This document shows positions 1 through 13,397 of a stretch of DNA of 64,000 nt, piece by piece. A program made the position numbers and the translations under genes. The stretch's first letter is position 1. Each line of letters starts with the position of its first letter. The notes under the pieces were generated by a model. That model did no database searches. It saw only the letters and a program-made list of their open reading frames with translations, and had not been told where the DNA came from. The stretch comes from Lichenostomus cassidix (lineage: Eukaryota; Chordata; Aves; Passeriformes; Meliphagidae), in the NCBI GenBank assembly GCA_008360975.2, contig CM039199.1:1054001-1118000 (forward strand). Direction: 5' to 3'.

Positions 1-2497
1 GCACTCAATTAACCCGTGAGTGCCAAGGTGCAGTGGTGTCCCCGCAGAGGCTGCCTTGGTGCATAGTAAGAGAAACAAAATCACAGGATTCACTCCATTT
101 CTCTGACCCTCTGATTTAAGTTCTCATTGAAAAGGGATTTTATGAACTACTAAAATCTGTCTCCAGTTTAATACATATCTCTGTCCTCTCTCTCAGCTCT
201 CTTATCTGCTGTTAAAGGTGGTTAGGTTATGAGTGAGTGTCACCTTCTCAGCTCACAGAAAACCCTGAGGTGCTCAGTGGTAGGACAGATGTGGACTTTA
301 GGTCAGGAGGGACCATCCCATCTGTAAAATGAAGTCTCCCTCAAATGGAGCTGGTGGATTTGGTCTGATGAGGACAGAAATAGCCTTTTAAACCTCAGCA
401 AGGCATTTTCCTAACCCACTTTTTTTTGTCCCTAACACTGGTCGGACTCCTTTTTTAAACCCAGTCGTGCACCTTCTCTAATTTACCATTGCCACTTTGC
501 TTTCTGCGTGAAGATGAGCTGTCCGAGTCCATCCATTTCTGAGCTGTGCCTTACACAAACCGCGTGGTGTTTCACACCTCATTAGCAGGCAGGGAGCTTC
601 CAGCCTGGAGTCTCTGCATGACTCCGGCTCTCCTGACTTCCTCCCTCCACTCTGCTTTCCTATTTTACATTTTAATATCAACAGTGAGTACAAATTATGG
701 CAAAAAGTCTGCCCTTAGTGAGCATCAGTACGTTTGGTTTCCCCCAGCAAGTGCAGGTTTGCACCGTGCCCAGCACTCCCAGCTCCGCCAGCCAGCTCTC
801 CCTTCTCAGCCACAGCACTCCTCCACCTGGAGAGATCATTCCTGGCACAAACCACTCCTCACACCACCCAGGCTGCAGGGGAAGACCAATGCATTGCACC
901 TCAGAGAAGAGACAAAAAAGAATGGCAGACTGTGTTTCTTTTGCTTGGCTGCAGGCAGCCCCACGAGCAAGGCAAGTAATGAAGATAATGATGAATGAAG
1001 GATGCAGAAGTGAAAATACTCCTCCTGTGTTTCTATTGATCTTCCAGCAAAGGCCTCATTCCTGGCATTTAAAATAGAGATATAATTTTAATGCAGTGGC
1101 CCTCCCTGGGCTGCAGTTAAGCAATTTAGGTCACAGAGACTCACAAAAATGCTTTCTGCAGCCTCAGCCCAAGCAGCTCCAGTACCAAACACCAGCTTGG
1201 CCAATGCTGCTGGGAGCCAGCAGGAGCCATGGGCTCCATCGAGCACTTGCCACTGTCTGACGAGAGCTGTGCTGAGCTAATGCCAGCAGGGATTTCTCTG
1301 GGTGTGACTGGAAGCTGATCCAGAGGGGAAGGAGATCACTGCCCTGTCTGGAGCTTCCCCAAAGTCCCCATTCAGGGAGTCATGGCCATGAGCACTAACC
1401 ACACACCTCCACAATCACAGCCTTTCAAAGAGTCAAACCCCCAAATCTTTGCCCAGGGTGGGGGATGCAGCAGGCCGAGCTCAGTGGAAAGCTCTGCCCA
1501 TCCTGCCCAGGAGCCTGATGCCACCCCTGCTGAAGCCTGGTCAGATGCAGCTTCTGGCCTTTGGCTTTGTGAGCGAGACAGAGAAGCCCAGGGTTTGGTT
1601 ACAACATGTTGGGATTACTGTAATAACTGCAATTTTTCTTTTAGAAGAGAAGTATTTTTTACTTTCATCCTAGAACCTGGAACTAATTGTACATGTGTGG
1701 TCCAATTAACTATTAATTTACTCCATTAACTGCTGACACTTATGCATTTACTTTGTATCACATACACGTTTGTGTTCCCATAGTCTAAGCCTAAGAGGTT
1801 TTTCTGGAGACTATGAATTAAAGCAATAAAAGGTGTTAACCGTTACCTATCCTAGCAACAGCCTCAGGAAGCTCTGGCAAAGAATGCATCACAAAATTAA
1901 ATTCTTTTTATGCACAGTATCTGAACTCTTTTGTTTTAATAATAAAATCTCCAATTAATTCAAGAAGCTCTGATCTTCCCACCACTTCCTGCTAGAGAAC
2001 TGATCAGGATAAAACCACATTTGATTTTCAACGGCTGCAGGACCAAGGTCTAGAGGGCTGGGACAACCCACTCATGGAATATTTCTTCACCCTGCAGGCT
2101 TCCAGTCGTATCATTTGCACAGCACTCTTGCCTTAAGGCCTTTTTTCACAAAGCTCTGCAGGGAATAACACCTTCTCCACACCATGTCCAACTTGATTAA
2201 GTCTCCGCCTTGGCACAGCGAGGAGCAGGTCTCAGCCCAGGCTATCCAAGGACAAGACTCTAACTCCAGGGCTCTCCCCAGCTTTGTGCCAGCTTAGCCC
2301 TGTGGGCACAGGAGGAGCACTCTAGCTGGCACTACAGAAGTGCTTCGATTCATCCCTCTGCCAACAGAAGCAGCACTCCCTGCCTTTGGAGAGAGAACCA
2401 GTGTTGTGTAAGATGCTTTGGAAAGGCAGCCTGCTCTTCCCTGGCTGTGCATGCCCTGCAGCAGTCTCAGCCTGACCCTGATGTTTCTCTGCATGTG
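1..2497. other. Intergenic, no gene or repeat recognised
   Basis: Open frames around 546-1077 overlap in three + frames and look like low-stop chance. 1600-1960 is AT-rich with GTTAAC, a MYB-type AACCGTTA (1838-1845) and several TTAATT words: a weak candidate regulatory segment. Confidence 0.6.
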
Positions 2498-2600
2498 GTA
2501 TTTAGGGATGAGGTTTAGTGGTGGAAGCAGCAGTGTTTGATTTACTGTTGGACTTGGTGATTTTAAAGGTATTTTCCAACCTAACTGGTTCTGTTATTCC
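2498..2600 (+). mobile_element. CR1 LINE fragment (3' end)
   Basis: Shows the CR1 tail: GATGAGGTTTAGTGGTGG, then 'ttggacttggtgattttaaaggtattttccaacctaa', ending 'ggttctgtt'. Truncated on the left and diverged. It sits about 95 bp before another CR1 copy of the same orientation. Confidence 0.8.
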
Positions 2601-2694
2601 ACATGCACGGGCAGTGAGAGGTAAACATCTGTAATGGTGCTCCTGGACAAGAGAAGAGCATTTTATATTTACAGTGCAGGAATGACAGAGAGCT

Positions 2695-3125
2695 GGGGGA
2701 GTGAGGCTGGAGGAGGCCATGAAGATGATTAGAGGGATGGAGCACATCTCCTGAAGAAAGGCTCTGGGGTTGGGATTGCTCAACTTGGAATGGACAAGGC
2801 TCCAGGGAGGCCTTAGAGCACCTTCAGGTACATAAAGCAAACCTATAAGAAAGCTGGGGACACACTTTTTAGCAGGGCCTGCTGTGATAGAACAAGGGGG
2901 AATGGTTTTAAACTAGAAGATGGTCAAATAGAGTAGATAGTAGGATGAAATTCTTGACTGTGAATGGGGTGAGGCTCTGGCACAGGGTGCCCAGAGAAGC
3001 TGAGGCTGCCCCATCCCTGGAAGTGTCCAAGGCCAGGTTGGACAGGGCTTGGAGCAGCCTGGGACAGTGGAAAGTTCTTGGAAGGTCCCTTCCAACACAA
3101 GCCAATCTGTGATTCTGTGCTGAAA
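2695..3125 (+). mobile_element. CR1 LINE, 5'-truncated copy
   Basis: Runs from the end of the reverse transcriptase frame ('aggaggccatgaagatgattagagg') through the 3' UTR ('gtgcccagagaagctgaggctgcc', 'ccaggttggacagggcttggagc') to 'ccaatctgtgattctgtg'. No intact frame. Internal small deletions are seen near the 3' end ('ggaaagttcttggaagg'). Confidence 0.93.
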
Positions 3126-4140
3126 GATTTAACCACAAATGAAAGCAGTGCTTTAACATGTACAGACAGGAATATAAATGGGAACAGAAGGGTAAAACAC
3201 CCCCTGTGAAATTCTGTGATTCCTGTTCTGTCAAGGGTCAGGTGAGGTTATCACAATGCTCCCTGCCAACCCAAAATCAGGTGAAGCACAGCCTCCTCCA
3301 CAAACCTGTGCCTTAAAATACACCTCAGCTATTTCAGTACAGGTCTGGTATCCACCTGCCTGTAAGTGTTGTCTGACAGCTCATTTAGCAACATATGGTG
3401 TAATATTAAAATGTGTTCCTTCATTTGAACATACTTTGGATATCTCTCAGTGTCACTGGGGTGCTTCCTGATGTTGCTATAGTGTGCAGTAGAGTGTGTG
3501 AAAAAATGGACTGGTTCTGGACACTACTGCCAAAGCTAGTGCCACCAGATCAGCCAGCACTGATCCTTGCTCCATACCAGTTTCATGCTGGTGCAGCGCA
3601 GCTAAATTAAATTGCATTGCTCTACTGGATTTTCATTGACTTAAGTTAATTATACAAGCATGGAGGAGGTATAAAAGAGGGAAAATCAAGTCCACTTAAA
3701 AAAAAAAGCAGAATAGATATTCCTTTAGGACATGAACTGTTCATAATCCAGTGGATATCTTTTATCCTGTGTATTGATCTTCTTGTGAGAACTAACTTGA
3801 AGTTAATTTCCAAATTGCCTGACCTCAAGCAGTTAAAATATGGCAATATAAAATGTAATAATTCAATTAATAAACCAGTAGTGGTCAAAATATCTGATTA
3901 ATGTATTACACATCCTTTACATGAGTGTGAATGCAGGGAGTATCCAGCATGAAGGGAAAGATGCTCTCTGGAAGAGCAGGATGCTGTGTCCCTTCAGGGT
4001 GGCAGAGCACACTGCTGGTGCTGTACTGAGAGCTGCTGGGTGAGATTATCCTGGGTTTTTGTGAAAAAAGGAAGAGGAAGATAGGGGCTCTAGGTGACAG
4101 CATTCAGTCTCTGCCTGGCAGGAACTGAGAGGTTGGCAAG
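3126..4140. other. Intergenic, nothing recognised
   Basis: Ordinary unique DNA between two CR1 copies. No frame, motif cluster or structure stands out. Confidence 0.6.
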
Positions 4141-4290
4141 GAATCATAGAATCATAGGATGGTACCTATTGGAAGGGACTTAAAACTCATCTAGCACCCC
4201 CTGCCATGGGCAGGGACACCTCCCACTATCCCAAGATGCTCCAAGCCCTGTCCAGCCTGGCCTTGGACACTTCCAGGGATCCAGGGGCAA
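4141..4290 (-). mobile_element. CR1 LINE 3' fragment, reverse orientation
   Basis: Starts with the reversed terminal repeats 'gaatcatagaatcatagg', then 'ccctgccatgggcagggac' and 'ccaagccctgtccagcctgg' before homology fades at the 'ccaggggcaac' block. Confidence 0.93.
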
Positions 4291-6060
4291 CAGTGGAAAC
4301 CAACAGTGATGAGAGAACTTGGAAGATGGAACTGAAGAAATATATACAGGGAGCAAAGACTTTGAGGAACTCCTGTCCTGTGATTCAGGACAGAACTCCC
4401 TCCCACTGTACCAGATTAGCAGGCAGCACTGTGGAAATAAAGACATCTCTTGAGACAAACTCTGTCCTGTAATTAGTTTCCAAATCAGGACTTTCGGGCA
4501 AAGATGTTGTCCACCCCCAAGAAAAAAAATATCACTAAAGATGAGGGTCGCTTCCCAGAAACTGAAAGAGAGGAACTTGACTCTGTTACCAGCTGTCAGT
4601 GCTGATATTATTGCGTGTAGGAGCAGCTTGTACCCAGCATCTCTTTACAATGGTAGCAGGGAAGCTGGAATGTTGTTATATCAGACTATCAAGTTGTTAT
4701 GTTGGATTACATATAATGCTATCACAAATGACAGAATGCTTGCCTCCCATCAAAAATTTAAAGAGCAATAGACCTCTTTTCAGCTGTCATTGCTGATAAC
4801 ATTTTATGCACAAGTTTATTCAAGCTCAAATAGAGATGCAGCCTGTCAATAAAGAAGCCCTGGCAGATTAGCTATCGAGTATATTAAAGCTAACGGTACT
4901 AATGTGACTGTGCAGCCTAATCTGACATTTTAAAACTGTGACAAAATGAACCCTTGAAGTTCTCCCCGATCGTCGCCGCACGGCACGTTCGCTGCTGGGT
5001 TTTATGGAGTGGAAAGCAGAGTACGAGAAATGAGACAGGCTGGAAACCACAGAAAGGTCGGCGAGGCTTGCTTCCCGGGAAACACAGCGGATGTCTTCCC
5101 TTTCTCTCGCTCTTATCTCATCTGCTCTGCTCCTCTCTTCCAGAAAAGTGGGTAGAGCAACAAATAATGGCCCTAAATTGCCGCAGAGGTGACACAGATT
5201 GCACATTAGAAAATGCACTCGAGGGCAGGAAGGGTTCAGCACTGGAGGAGATTGCTGGAGAGGCCGTAACACCTCCATCATTACAAGGCTTTAAGAAGGG
5301 GTTAGGGAAACATCTGCCAGGAATGAGGAGGGGTGGCTGATTTTGCTTTGGAGACCCAATGCTACTTTGTGCCATTCACTTTCCTGCTCTCAGCAACAGC
5401 CGTGGCTTTCTGCTGCCGGCAGAAAGGGTCTGTGAGTGCTTGTGCTGGAAGTGTTTGCACCAAAAATAGTCTATTGAAATCAATAAGGAGTTGTGATTTT
5501 ACAACAGATGGCCTGGTTATGCTCCTCTTTCCCCCTTCTTACTCTTCTAAGAGGTCTCAGCAGCTGTTGCTGATCTTTTGAGGAATGCAAAATCAGGAGA
5601 AAGTCTTTCCCAGGTCTGGGAAAGTGGAGCATCCAGAAATTTGAATCTGTCCTTTGCAGCTGGCAAATATTCACATGGACAACCTGATCTTCAAGTAAGA
5701 CTGTCTGTTCCTGGCAGTCTGCACATTGCAACTGTGGTGTCTTCATGCTGTGCTTGGTGATAAAACACAAGCCTCCACAGTTTGATAGTTCCAGCTAAAA
5801 TCCAAATCTGCATGTGATGCCTCCCTTCCTGGGGAGGGAAGCACGAAGGGCTGCTGAGAGGCTGCAGCCTGGGAGTGTGAGGGGTCACAGGTTCCCCACT
5901 GCAGTGAAATGTCTGCATGGCTTTGGGAGCAGTGGGCAGGGTGAGACAGCCTCAGCCAACACCAGCAGCAGTGCAAAGTGTTCATCTCCGGCTAAGAGCT
6001 GCTCAGAGGAGTGATGGAAAGGAAGGTCACAGAGATACCCACAGGCTGCAGGCAGGACTC
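4291..6060. other. Intergenic with diverged local duplication and CpG cluster
   Basis: AGCTGTCANTGCTGATA occurs at 4591-4607 and 4782-4798, with weaker similarity over about 60 bp upstream of each, suggesting an old tandem duplication of about 190-bp period. The CpG cluster is listed separately. No gene. Confidence 0.5.
4967..5109. promoter_or_regulatory. Isolated CpG cluster in intergenic DNA
   Basis: Seven CpGs fall within 25 bp (4967-4991) and about six more by 5109, in otherwise CpG-poor DNA. A long pyrimidine tract ending CAG (to 5143) follows and resembles a splice acceptor. It may be a small unmethylated regulatory element or a minor promoter; no transcript is shown. Confidence 0.3.
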
Positions 6061-6139
6061 CCCCAAACAGCACTCAAGGCTTCCCAAACAGCACTGAGGG
6101 CTTCCCAAACAGCATTCAGGGCTGCCCCAAACAGTGCTG
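6061..6139 (+). repeat. Short tandem repeat, about 3.7 copies of 21-22 bp
   Basis: Unit CCCAAACAGCACTGAGGGCTT, with small changes between copies (6061-6082, 6083-6103, 6104-6125 and a partial 6126-6139). Lies about 80 bp before a CR1 fragment. Confidence 0.9.
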
Positions 6140-6217
6140 TTCCCTCACTCACAGCACAGACACACAGCAAGACATCAGCTTGCTTACTTGCACTGAAAAC
6201 ACAGCAGAGGTAAATTC

Positions 6218-6370
6218 CAAGCAGCTGCCCCATCCCAGCAGTGTTCAAGGCCAGGGATGGGACTTGGAGCAACCTGCTCTGGTGGAAGGTGTCCCTGCCC
6301 GGGGCAGGGGTGGAACAGGATGAGCTTTAAGGTCTCTTCCAACTCAGACCATTCTGGGATTCCATGATGC
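6218..6370 (+). mobile_element. CR1 LINE 3' fragment
   Basis: Contains 'ggagcaacctgctctggtgg', 'aaggtgtccctgcccggggc', 'gagctttaaggtctcttcc' and ends 'ctgggattccatgatg'. About 150 bp, diverged. Confidence 0.9.
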
Positions 6371-9300
6371 TCACAGAAGAATATTGCTGTGCTGGGATAT
6401 GTGCAGCATCACCAAAAGCACAGGACTTTCAGAGACAAACACCTCACCCAGACAAGTGAAGGATCCACAAGCAGGGATTCCTGAAGCCATACCTTCCTGC
6501 TCCAAGGGGGAAAAAATGCTTCAAAATATTAATATAATCCTTAAAAGATTAAAGGCAGCTTAGTGACAGTAATTGCAAGAGAAAAAAATGCATCATCTGG
6601 CTATGAGCAAGAAGTAAGAATGAAACAAGGACTAAACCCTCTCTTTAAGGATACGTAGGAGAGTTAAACCTGTGGAATCTTTACCTCACCTTTAAAAATG
6701 AGCAAAACCCTTTGCCGTGTGTGTGTCCCATTGAACACAGTGCTTACATGGAAACGTGGAAGCACTGCAAATGGTCACAGTACCTAGTGCTGACTAGAGA
6801 AGCCTTTCTGCTCACCCAGGCTGCTTTGAAGCTTGGGGATTACAAGTGTGAAGGATAAGTCCTCAACTTATTTAGGCTTTAAAAATATTTGTGCTTTCAG
6901 TAATAACTATCAGTGTGGTGAAATGAAGTGTTTGGTTTCTGAAGTGACTCTGTATGTTGTGTTTCTCTGGTTATTCACTGTCTGCATTCTAGGAAAAAAA
7001 TACTTTGAAAAATAATGACAGCGTCTCTCAGAAAATAATGAGTTCCTTCCAGTTAGCTGTTGAATTGTTTACTGTTGTAGCTGAATAATAACAGCACATC
7101 AAAGACGTCTGCTGTAATTAAAAGATTTGTGAACATAGGTTAACAAATTAGTGTATCATAATATGCAATTGTCTAATTAGGACAAAAATGCTAGTTCCAC
7201 GTAAAAGACCAATAAGAAGAAATTATAAGGGAGAAAATAAGATAGACAACAGCATTGATACTACAGAACATTGGCAAAAGATGTTATCTGTGATTTTGAA
7301 TGGTATCACTAACACCCCAGGGGGATCAGCATTTTTGTGGATTAATTTACAGAGAAATTCAGCCTGCCATATGAATCCCATGAGCTGGTTGAGAACTCCA
7401 ATGGAAAGACTAAATTTGTTGCTAAATGTTTTGAGCATTTTTCATTCTTTCAGCAGGCAGAAGACCTGGGAGCAGAGATGCTGTGACTGCACACACCCAC
7501 GAGAGCTCTGAACCCAGATGTGACAGAAGGAGATGTATGACATTCCCAGGGTCACTGGTGGGCAAGGAGGGAGAGTGGGAGAAATCCTGTTGCTTAGTCA
7601 AAGCTAAAGGCAAAAGTCCTCTTGAGTTCAGTGGGTTGAGAATTTCATTTGGAGAGATGAAGGCCAGTGTTTCTCTGCACGGAGGAACAGATGGCAGAGT
7701 GAGTTTGGCTCTGAATCAAGCACCAGGAGGAACTTCCATGGTTTCAGGAGAGTTCAGTGCATAAATGCTGAGCACTCCAGACAGCCTTGCTCTCCCATCA
7801 GCATGGATATTCCTGAGTGCTGAATCTCTTTAGGATCTGCCTTAACGAGAGCTGAACCCCTGGCAGTCAGCTCTGTGCAGGGTCTGGGCTCAAAACCAAA
7901 CCCAATTCCTCTGTGCCCTTTGCTGTTGGTCCATTAGGGAAAGTGTGGCAGAGCACAGAGTCAGGTGCAGAGTGCTCCTGTTTCACCCAAACCAGACAGA
8001 GCCCCTGCATAATCCCTGAGGCACAGCCAAGAGCTCTACAGCCTGGTGTACACACAGATAAAAGATAAAACAGGGATACAAAACCACCACAGGGCTCCTC
8101 ACCCCAGTCAAGAACATGCAGAATTGCAAACCACTGGGCAGACAAAGAAATGGCTGCTCTCATCCAAGAGCAAATGCTTTCAAGTGGCTTGTAAAAGGCA
8201 TGAGGATAATAAACCTGGAGTGGTAGATGCCCCAAGTGGATCACAGGAGCAACTTGAGTCACACTGGAGGGAAAAGATGCACATGGTTAGAAAAGCAACT
8301 GTCATTTATCATCTTTATTCCCAGTAATGACACTGCAAGCCTCCACTCCATCTTCAGGAAGAGCACACAGCCAACTTTTGCATGAGTTAATAGCAGGGCT
8401 TGAACATGCAATCTTCTGCATTACACCTCCTGTACCTAATGTAGCAGATGAGCGTCATTAGCTCGTGGCTGTGCCTGCTGCCTCCCTGTGCTCTGACAGC
8501 TGCTGGAGAGACACCCGGCAAACGCTGCAGCAGTGACTGACCTTGCCTGAGCCAGCAGAGCGCTTCTCCTCCTCGGGGCTCAGTTGTCTGGGAACCCTGA
8601 AATGAGAGCACAGCTCAAACCCCATAAAACTGCTTCAAACAGGGCATTTCTGGTGTTTCCTTGCCCTGCTCCAGGCTCTTTAAAGCAGTTCACCCTCCTG
8701 CAGGGCAGGGTTGAACAGCCTCACCTGAGAGCAGCAGCTCAGCACCAGGGGCTCTGCAGGGGCCCTGCAGCTGCTCTGAGCATCTGTCAGAGCAGCAAAG
8801 ATCCTTCAGGTGAGCTAAGCTTGTCATGAAAGCACTAATGTTACAAAACACACATAGTAATAATCAAGGATTCTATAAGTGTTTTGTTTATGTCTCTTTG
8901 TATTTATACGTGCCATATGTATGAGCTCTAGTACATTTTGTTATACTTTAGGAAAACAAATTTTAAATTGCTGGTGGGTATTTTCTCAAAGCTATTTTAA
9001 ATGGAAAAACACACCTTTCTGAGAAAACAAGAGTATTTTTATGAGTTTCTTCTTCCTACCAGAAAAGCCCATATGGGACAAGGACTGGGAACAGAGAAAT
9101 TTGTCAGAAGGCACACAGCTTTGTGCTGTCTCAACAGGGCTTTTTTGTTTCCTCTTGATTTGGGAAATAGTTGTTAATTGCTGCCTAATTTTCATTTTAA
9201 ATAGGCCATATTGGTAGGACTCGATTCTGTAAGAAGGAAAAACACAGCAATTGGACTTTTAGCAACAGTTTGGGGCAAAAACTGAAACCATAGTAATAAA

Positions 9301-11782
9301 CACAAACATGAGTATTTACACAATCAGAGCCGTAAAAACTAATGAGCAATAAATAAATCAGAACTCTACCTGACAAAACAGGGGTCTGGTGGAGGAAAAA
9401 GCCCAGTGGTTCATGAGATTTTTCTGCTGGTCATCATTACACATGGAGCCTTGGTGTCTTCTGCAATAATGCTCAGGCTCTCTGGTGCCCAAATTCATCA
9501 GTGTTGTTACTGCTGCTCCTCTGAACCCAACACACTCCTGCTGCAGCCTCTGCCTGCAGGGAGCACGGGGAGCTGCTGGGGTCACAGGTATTGCATCTAC
9601 CAAAGGGAATACTCACTGTTGTTTACAGATACGTGTGTCTTAATCCAGAGGAATAATGCTTGTTTATGTCCCATTGAGATGAAGAGTTACATCCTTTGTG
9701 AGTTGATTTTGGTCTGTGAGTAAACAAGGAGACTTGTAAACTAACTGGTTTTTGTTGGAGGGTTTTTTGGCCATATGTACCAATTAAAGGTGATTTATCC
9801 TTTTTTCCTTGCCTCTCAGATTTTAGAATGTTTCAGGTAAATTTCTCGTTAAAGCAAATTGGAAAACATAGTACATATTTTAGCACAAATCAGCTTCCTC
9901 TAGTTGAGAGACTGCCTAAACTACAAAAAGATTGACACAATAAGATTCCAACAAGTCTCTGTAAGCATACATGTAGCCTTGGAAAGGGCACTACTTCATA
10001 AAAATCCTGTAATAGATTAGGGAAGCTGCAGACACATCAACACAAATACCTTCAATTTGTGTCACCATGTGGTTTGTATAACCTTTGCTATAAGTGACAG
10101 TGTCCCCAAATCCTTGAGATTACTTCTAAATAAGCAAGTAGATGTTTGAAAACATGGACTAACTCTAAGCATCCTTGATGAAGACACTCAAGTTATGCAA
10201 GTTCTATGAAAATAAGAGGAGTATAAAAGAGACAGACCCTGTTATAAGTCACTCCTTATGGGTATTGGGAAATCCAGGTGGACAGAACTGTTGGAAATAA
10301 TATTTCATTAGTTCTTCTGCTCAGGCTTCTGAGTTTTCTATGTAGGTCAAAGCTTTTCATAGTTGAGAAGCTGAGTCTTAGCTGTTTCTTTAGGCTGAAT
10401 CTGAAAAGCAGTGGAGATAAGAGCACTCTCAGACCAAGACCATTCTCAGTTCAGGGGCAACTCAGCACAGAAATCTCTGCCTCAAATGTGTGACCTGATT
10501 TCCAGAGGGTTTCTGAGCCCATATGTTTCAATGGGTGCTCAGTACTTCTGGTGCCTTTCAATTTCTAAATATGGACTCGGAAAGCCTAGTTTTAACCACA
10601 CACTTTTGGGAAGTGTTGGCAATAGTTTAAAGAGACTGTCTAGCCCAGCACATCTTGCTGCAGCAGATTGCTCCAAGTGATTTATATATTCCTGGTGCTC
10701 ACTGTCTCTGATGCCTTTTCAGTGCCTTACAGCTGTTGCATTTATGCAGCACTCTTTATCTTGACCTTAGCCCTTGGATTTCTCAGCTATTCTACTCTCT
10801 AAACATCTGGGCCTGAAAGGTCACTAATTTACCTTATGTTTCCCCACTGTGGGTGCCATGGGGTTGAGTGGGTACATTTTGAAAAATAACACTCTGTTGG
10901 TGGGCTGCCTTTAGGAAGGGCTTTCTCCCCTCGGCATCCTCGTGTTACCTTCTCCCACTGCAGCAGCTCCAAGTCATCTAACATCTGCCCTCGAGAGCGT
11001 TGGAGTGTACTTGTTGGATCCTTATGTGTTAAAGCAGCACTCTGGGTACCCAGTGTGCTGAGATTAAATTGCTTCTGCAGTTTGCCTGGAGATTAAGGAA
11101 GGGAGCTTTATTTGTACTAACGCCCCTTTAATGCATCTCGAAAGACCATAATAAACATCTTCTGGACTGGAAAAGGAAAATATATATCTAGAGGCTGTGG
11201 TAAATTATGACATTCTGGCATACCTAATAAAAATTCTATCTCAATGGGTTAACATTTAGTGAAATGTTAGATGATGTGAAACCAGACCTGGCTTCACTTC
11301 AAGCCCAGGTCACTAATGTCGCTTGGGGAAATTATGAGAACTTCCATTAACTTTGTACTGGCAGACCTCCCAAACTACTTCACATCTATACATTTTTAAC
11401 ACCCCACAAGCAACACAAAGTGTCATTTCTCACATCTGAGAGCCAGGCAATATTGCAGAGCCTCTCTGCATACCAGAGGCTACTTCAGAAATTAATGGGT
11501 CAGATCTCTGATTTTAATACAGAGCTGTTTGTGGCAAATGTCTTGGTTTTAGAAACCGAGGACTGCTTTGGGCTTCCTGTCAAAGCCAGCACAGCAGGAC
11601 AGAGCTTTAAAACTTGGGGAAAGAGCACAAGAATGTTAAATCAAACAGATTTTAGACATCGAGGGCCAAATTCAGCCAGAGTTTTGAAATTGCCGAGACT
11701 GGTTCACCACACAACCCCTGAACTGGGAGCCTGAGACAGAACAGAGTTAGCGACAATGCTTAGGGAGGGGGACACAGAACTT

Positions 11783-11823
11783 TAAAACTATTATCTCAGA
11801 TGCACTCTGAGATGATAGTTTTA
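11783..11823 (+). other. Hairpin-forming inverted repeat (18-bp stem, 5-nt loop)
   Basis: AAAACTATTATCTCAGA at 11784-11800 and TCTGAGATGATAGTTTT at 11806-11822 pair with one T·G wobble. The flanking T/A adds an eighteenth pair; the loop is TGCAC. Weak outer pairing of the GGGGGA run with TTTTCCCC could extend it with an internal loop. The loop is short for a microRNA precursor. It may be a structured RNA, a palindromic binding site or a relic of a small transposon. Confidence 0.6.
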
Positions 11824-13397
11824 TTTTCCCCATAAATCCCTTTTTTCCCTCCTGCCCATTTGCCTTTACAAACTTGCCAACAGCCAACTTGTTTTGAAAC
11901 TCAAACAAATTGGTCTGAAAAGGAATTTCCATTAAAGCCTAAGAGTTGGAGCAGACTTAAAAGTGGCTGGTAGTATTTTCAGAAAAGAGGTATTTGGCAA
12001 GTCTTTAATGTCATGCTTGCCTAGAACTGCTCTCCTCTTTAATTAACTCAGTAAAAATCCTCTTGTTACTCCATTTTATTTGCTTAAACCACTACAGAAA
12101 AATAAATGCATACAAAACCGATTAATAAATCCATAGAAATGTGCGGTTGTTTACTGCGATGCAGCGGAGCACCAAGTTCTCTGTACATAATTCAAGCCCC
12201 TAGCAACAAAGTCATCTGCAAAAGTCCCCTGTTTTGACACAAACATAAAGGTGGAGTATCCTCCGAGTGCAGTACAGACTGTGGTTTTCAGCTCATCTTT
12301 TCGAGGAAGCCTTGAGGTGGCTATTAATAATTGAAGTTCAAAGCAGTGTCCAGGATTTCTCAGGCTCTACACACACACAGCCTCCTGGGATGTGTCTGCT
12401 GCAGATCCTGACCCGTGACTGCTGCGCTGGGAATCTGCGTCCCCACAGCCCGAGGTGCAGCTGCAGCTGAGCTGTTAACTCTGAAGGCCCCAGCACTCCG
12501 AAGTGGTTCCAGCTGCACAAGAGGCGGTGACAGTGGCCGTGACAGAGAATCATTACAGGAAGGTTTTCACCCCTAAGTCTCAATAAGCAAGTGATCCATG
12601 ACGACAGCAATCCTGCCTAGATGTGACTGAGTGCTCGTGCTGAGTGATGCCGAGGAAGTGTTTGGACAAACCCTGGCTGTGGTGGCAGGGGAGCAGAGCT
12701 GGGGCCGCTGTGGCACCCCAGGCCCTCCCAAGCCCTTCTGGAGGCCCTCTGCAAAGGGGGAAACATTTCCTTAGCTCACCAAATTGATGTTCTGACATTT
12801 AGCTTTAAATATCTTCTATTTCCCTCAGTGAGTGACCTTTCCCTTCCTCGCATGGCTGTTGCCCTCCTCTGCTAGCGAAGAAGCACCACAGAGCCATTAT
12901 CAGCCTCCTCTCCGCACTCCCAGCCATCAGTTAATCATCCCCTCCCGCAGCCCCGCTGCCCGGCCTGGCTCTCTGCATCCTCCCCGGGTGCCCAGGGCGG
13001 CACGAGCAGTGATACAGCAATGCTGGGACAAAAGGATGGCCATTTCCAGCTGCCACTGTGCCTGTGCTTCTCTCCAGCAGGACGCTGGATTAAAACAGGA
13101 GGTGAGCGCCGTAGATCATCTCGCTGTGATTTCCCCCAGGGTTGGTGTGACAACTGCAGTGAGATGCACTGGTGGTGGCACATTAGCACTGCCAGAGGCT
13201 CCCGTGTCACAGGACATCCCTAATGCTGGCCATTTATCCAGCGGTGCATGCAGGGGATGCAGCCGCTGCTCCAGCAGAGAGGGGAGGGATGGGCCAGCTG
13301 GAGCTCTGGGCTGCAATGACCTGATGGACTGGGTTTAGTGATGCATGAAGAGTTCACTTAAAATGGACGGAAAAAGGAGAGGGGGAGGAAAAAGAGG

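Noticed and set aside
546..1077. Three overlapping + frames (150, 126 and 81 codons)
   Set aside because: Mutually overlapping frames imply a low-stop stretch, not a gene.
11783..11823. Hairpin as a microRNA precursor
   Set aside because: Stem and loop are shorter than a normal precursor; kept only as a structural feature.
12832..13338. 168-codon + frame
   Set aside because: Starts at a non-ATG codon in locally GC-rich DNA; no recognisable domain or splice context.
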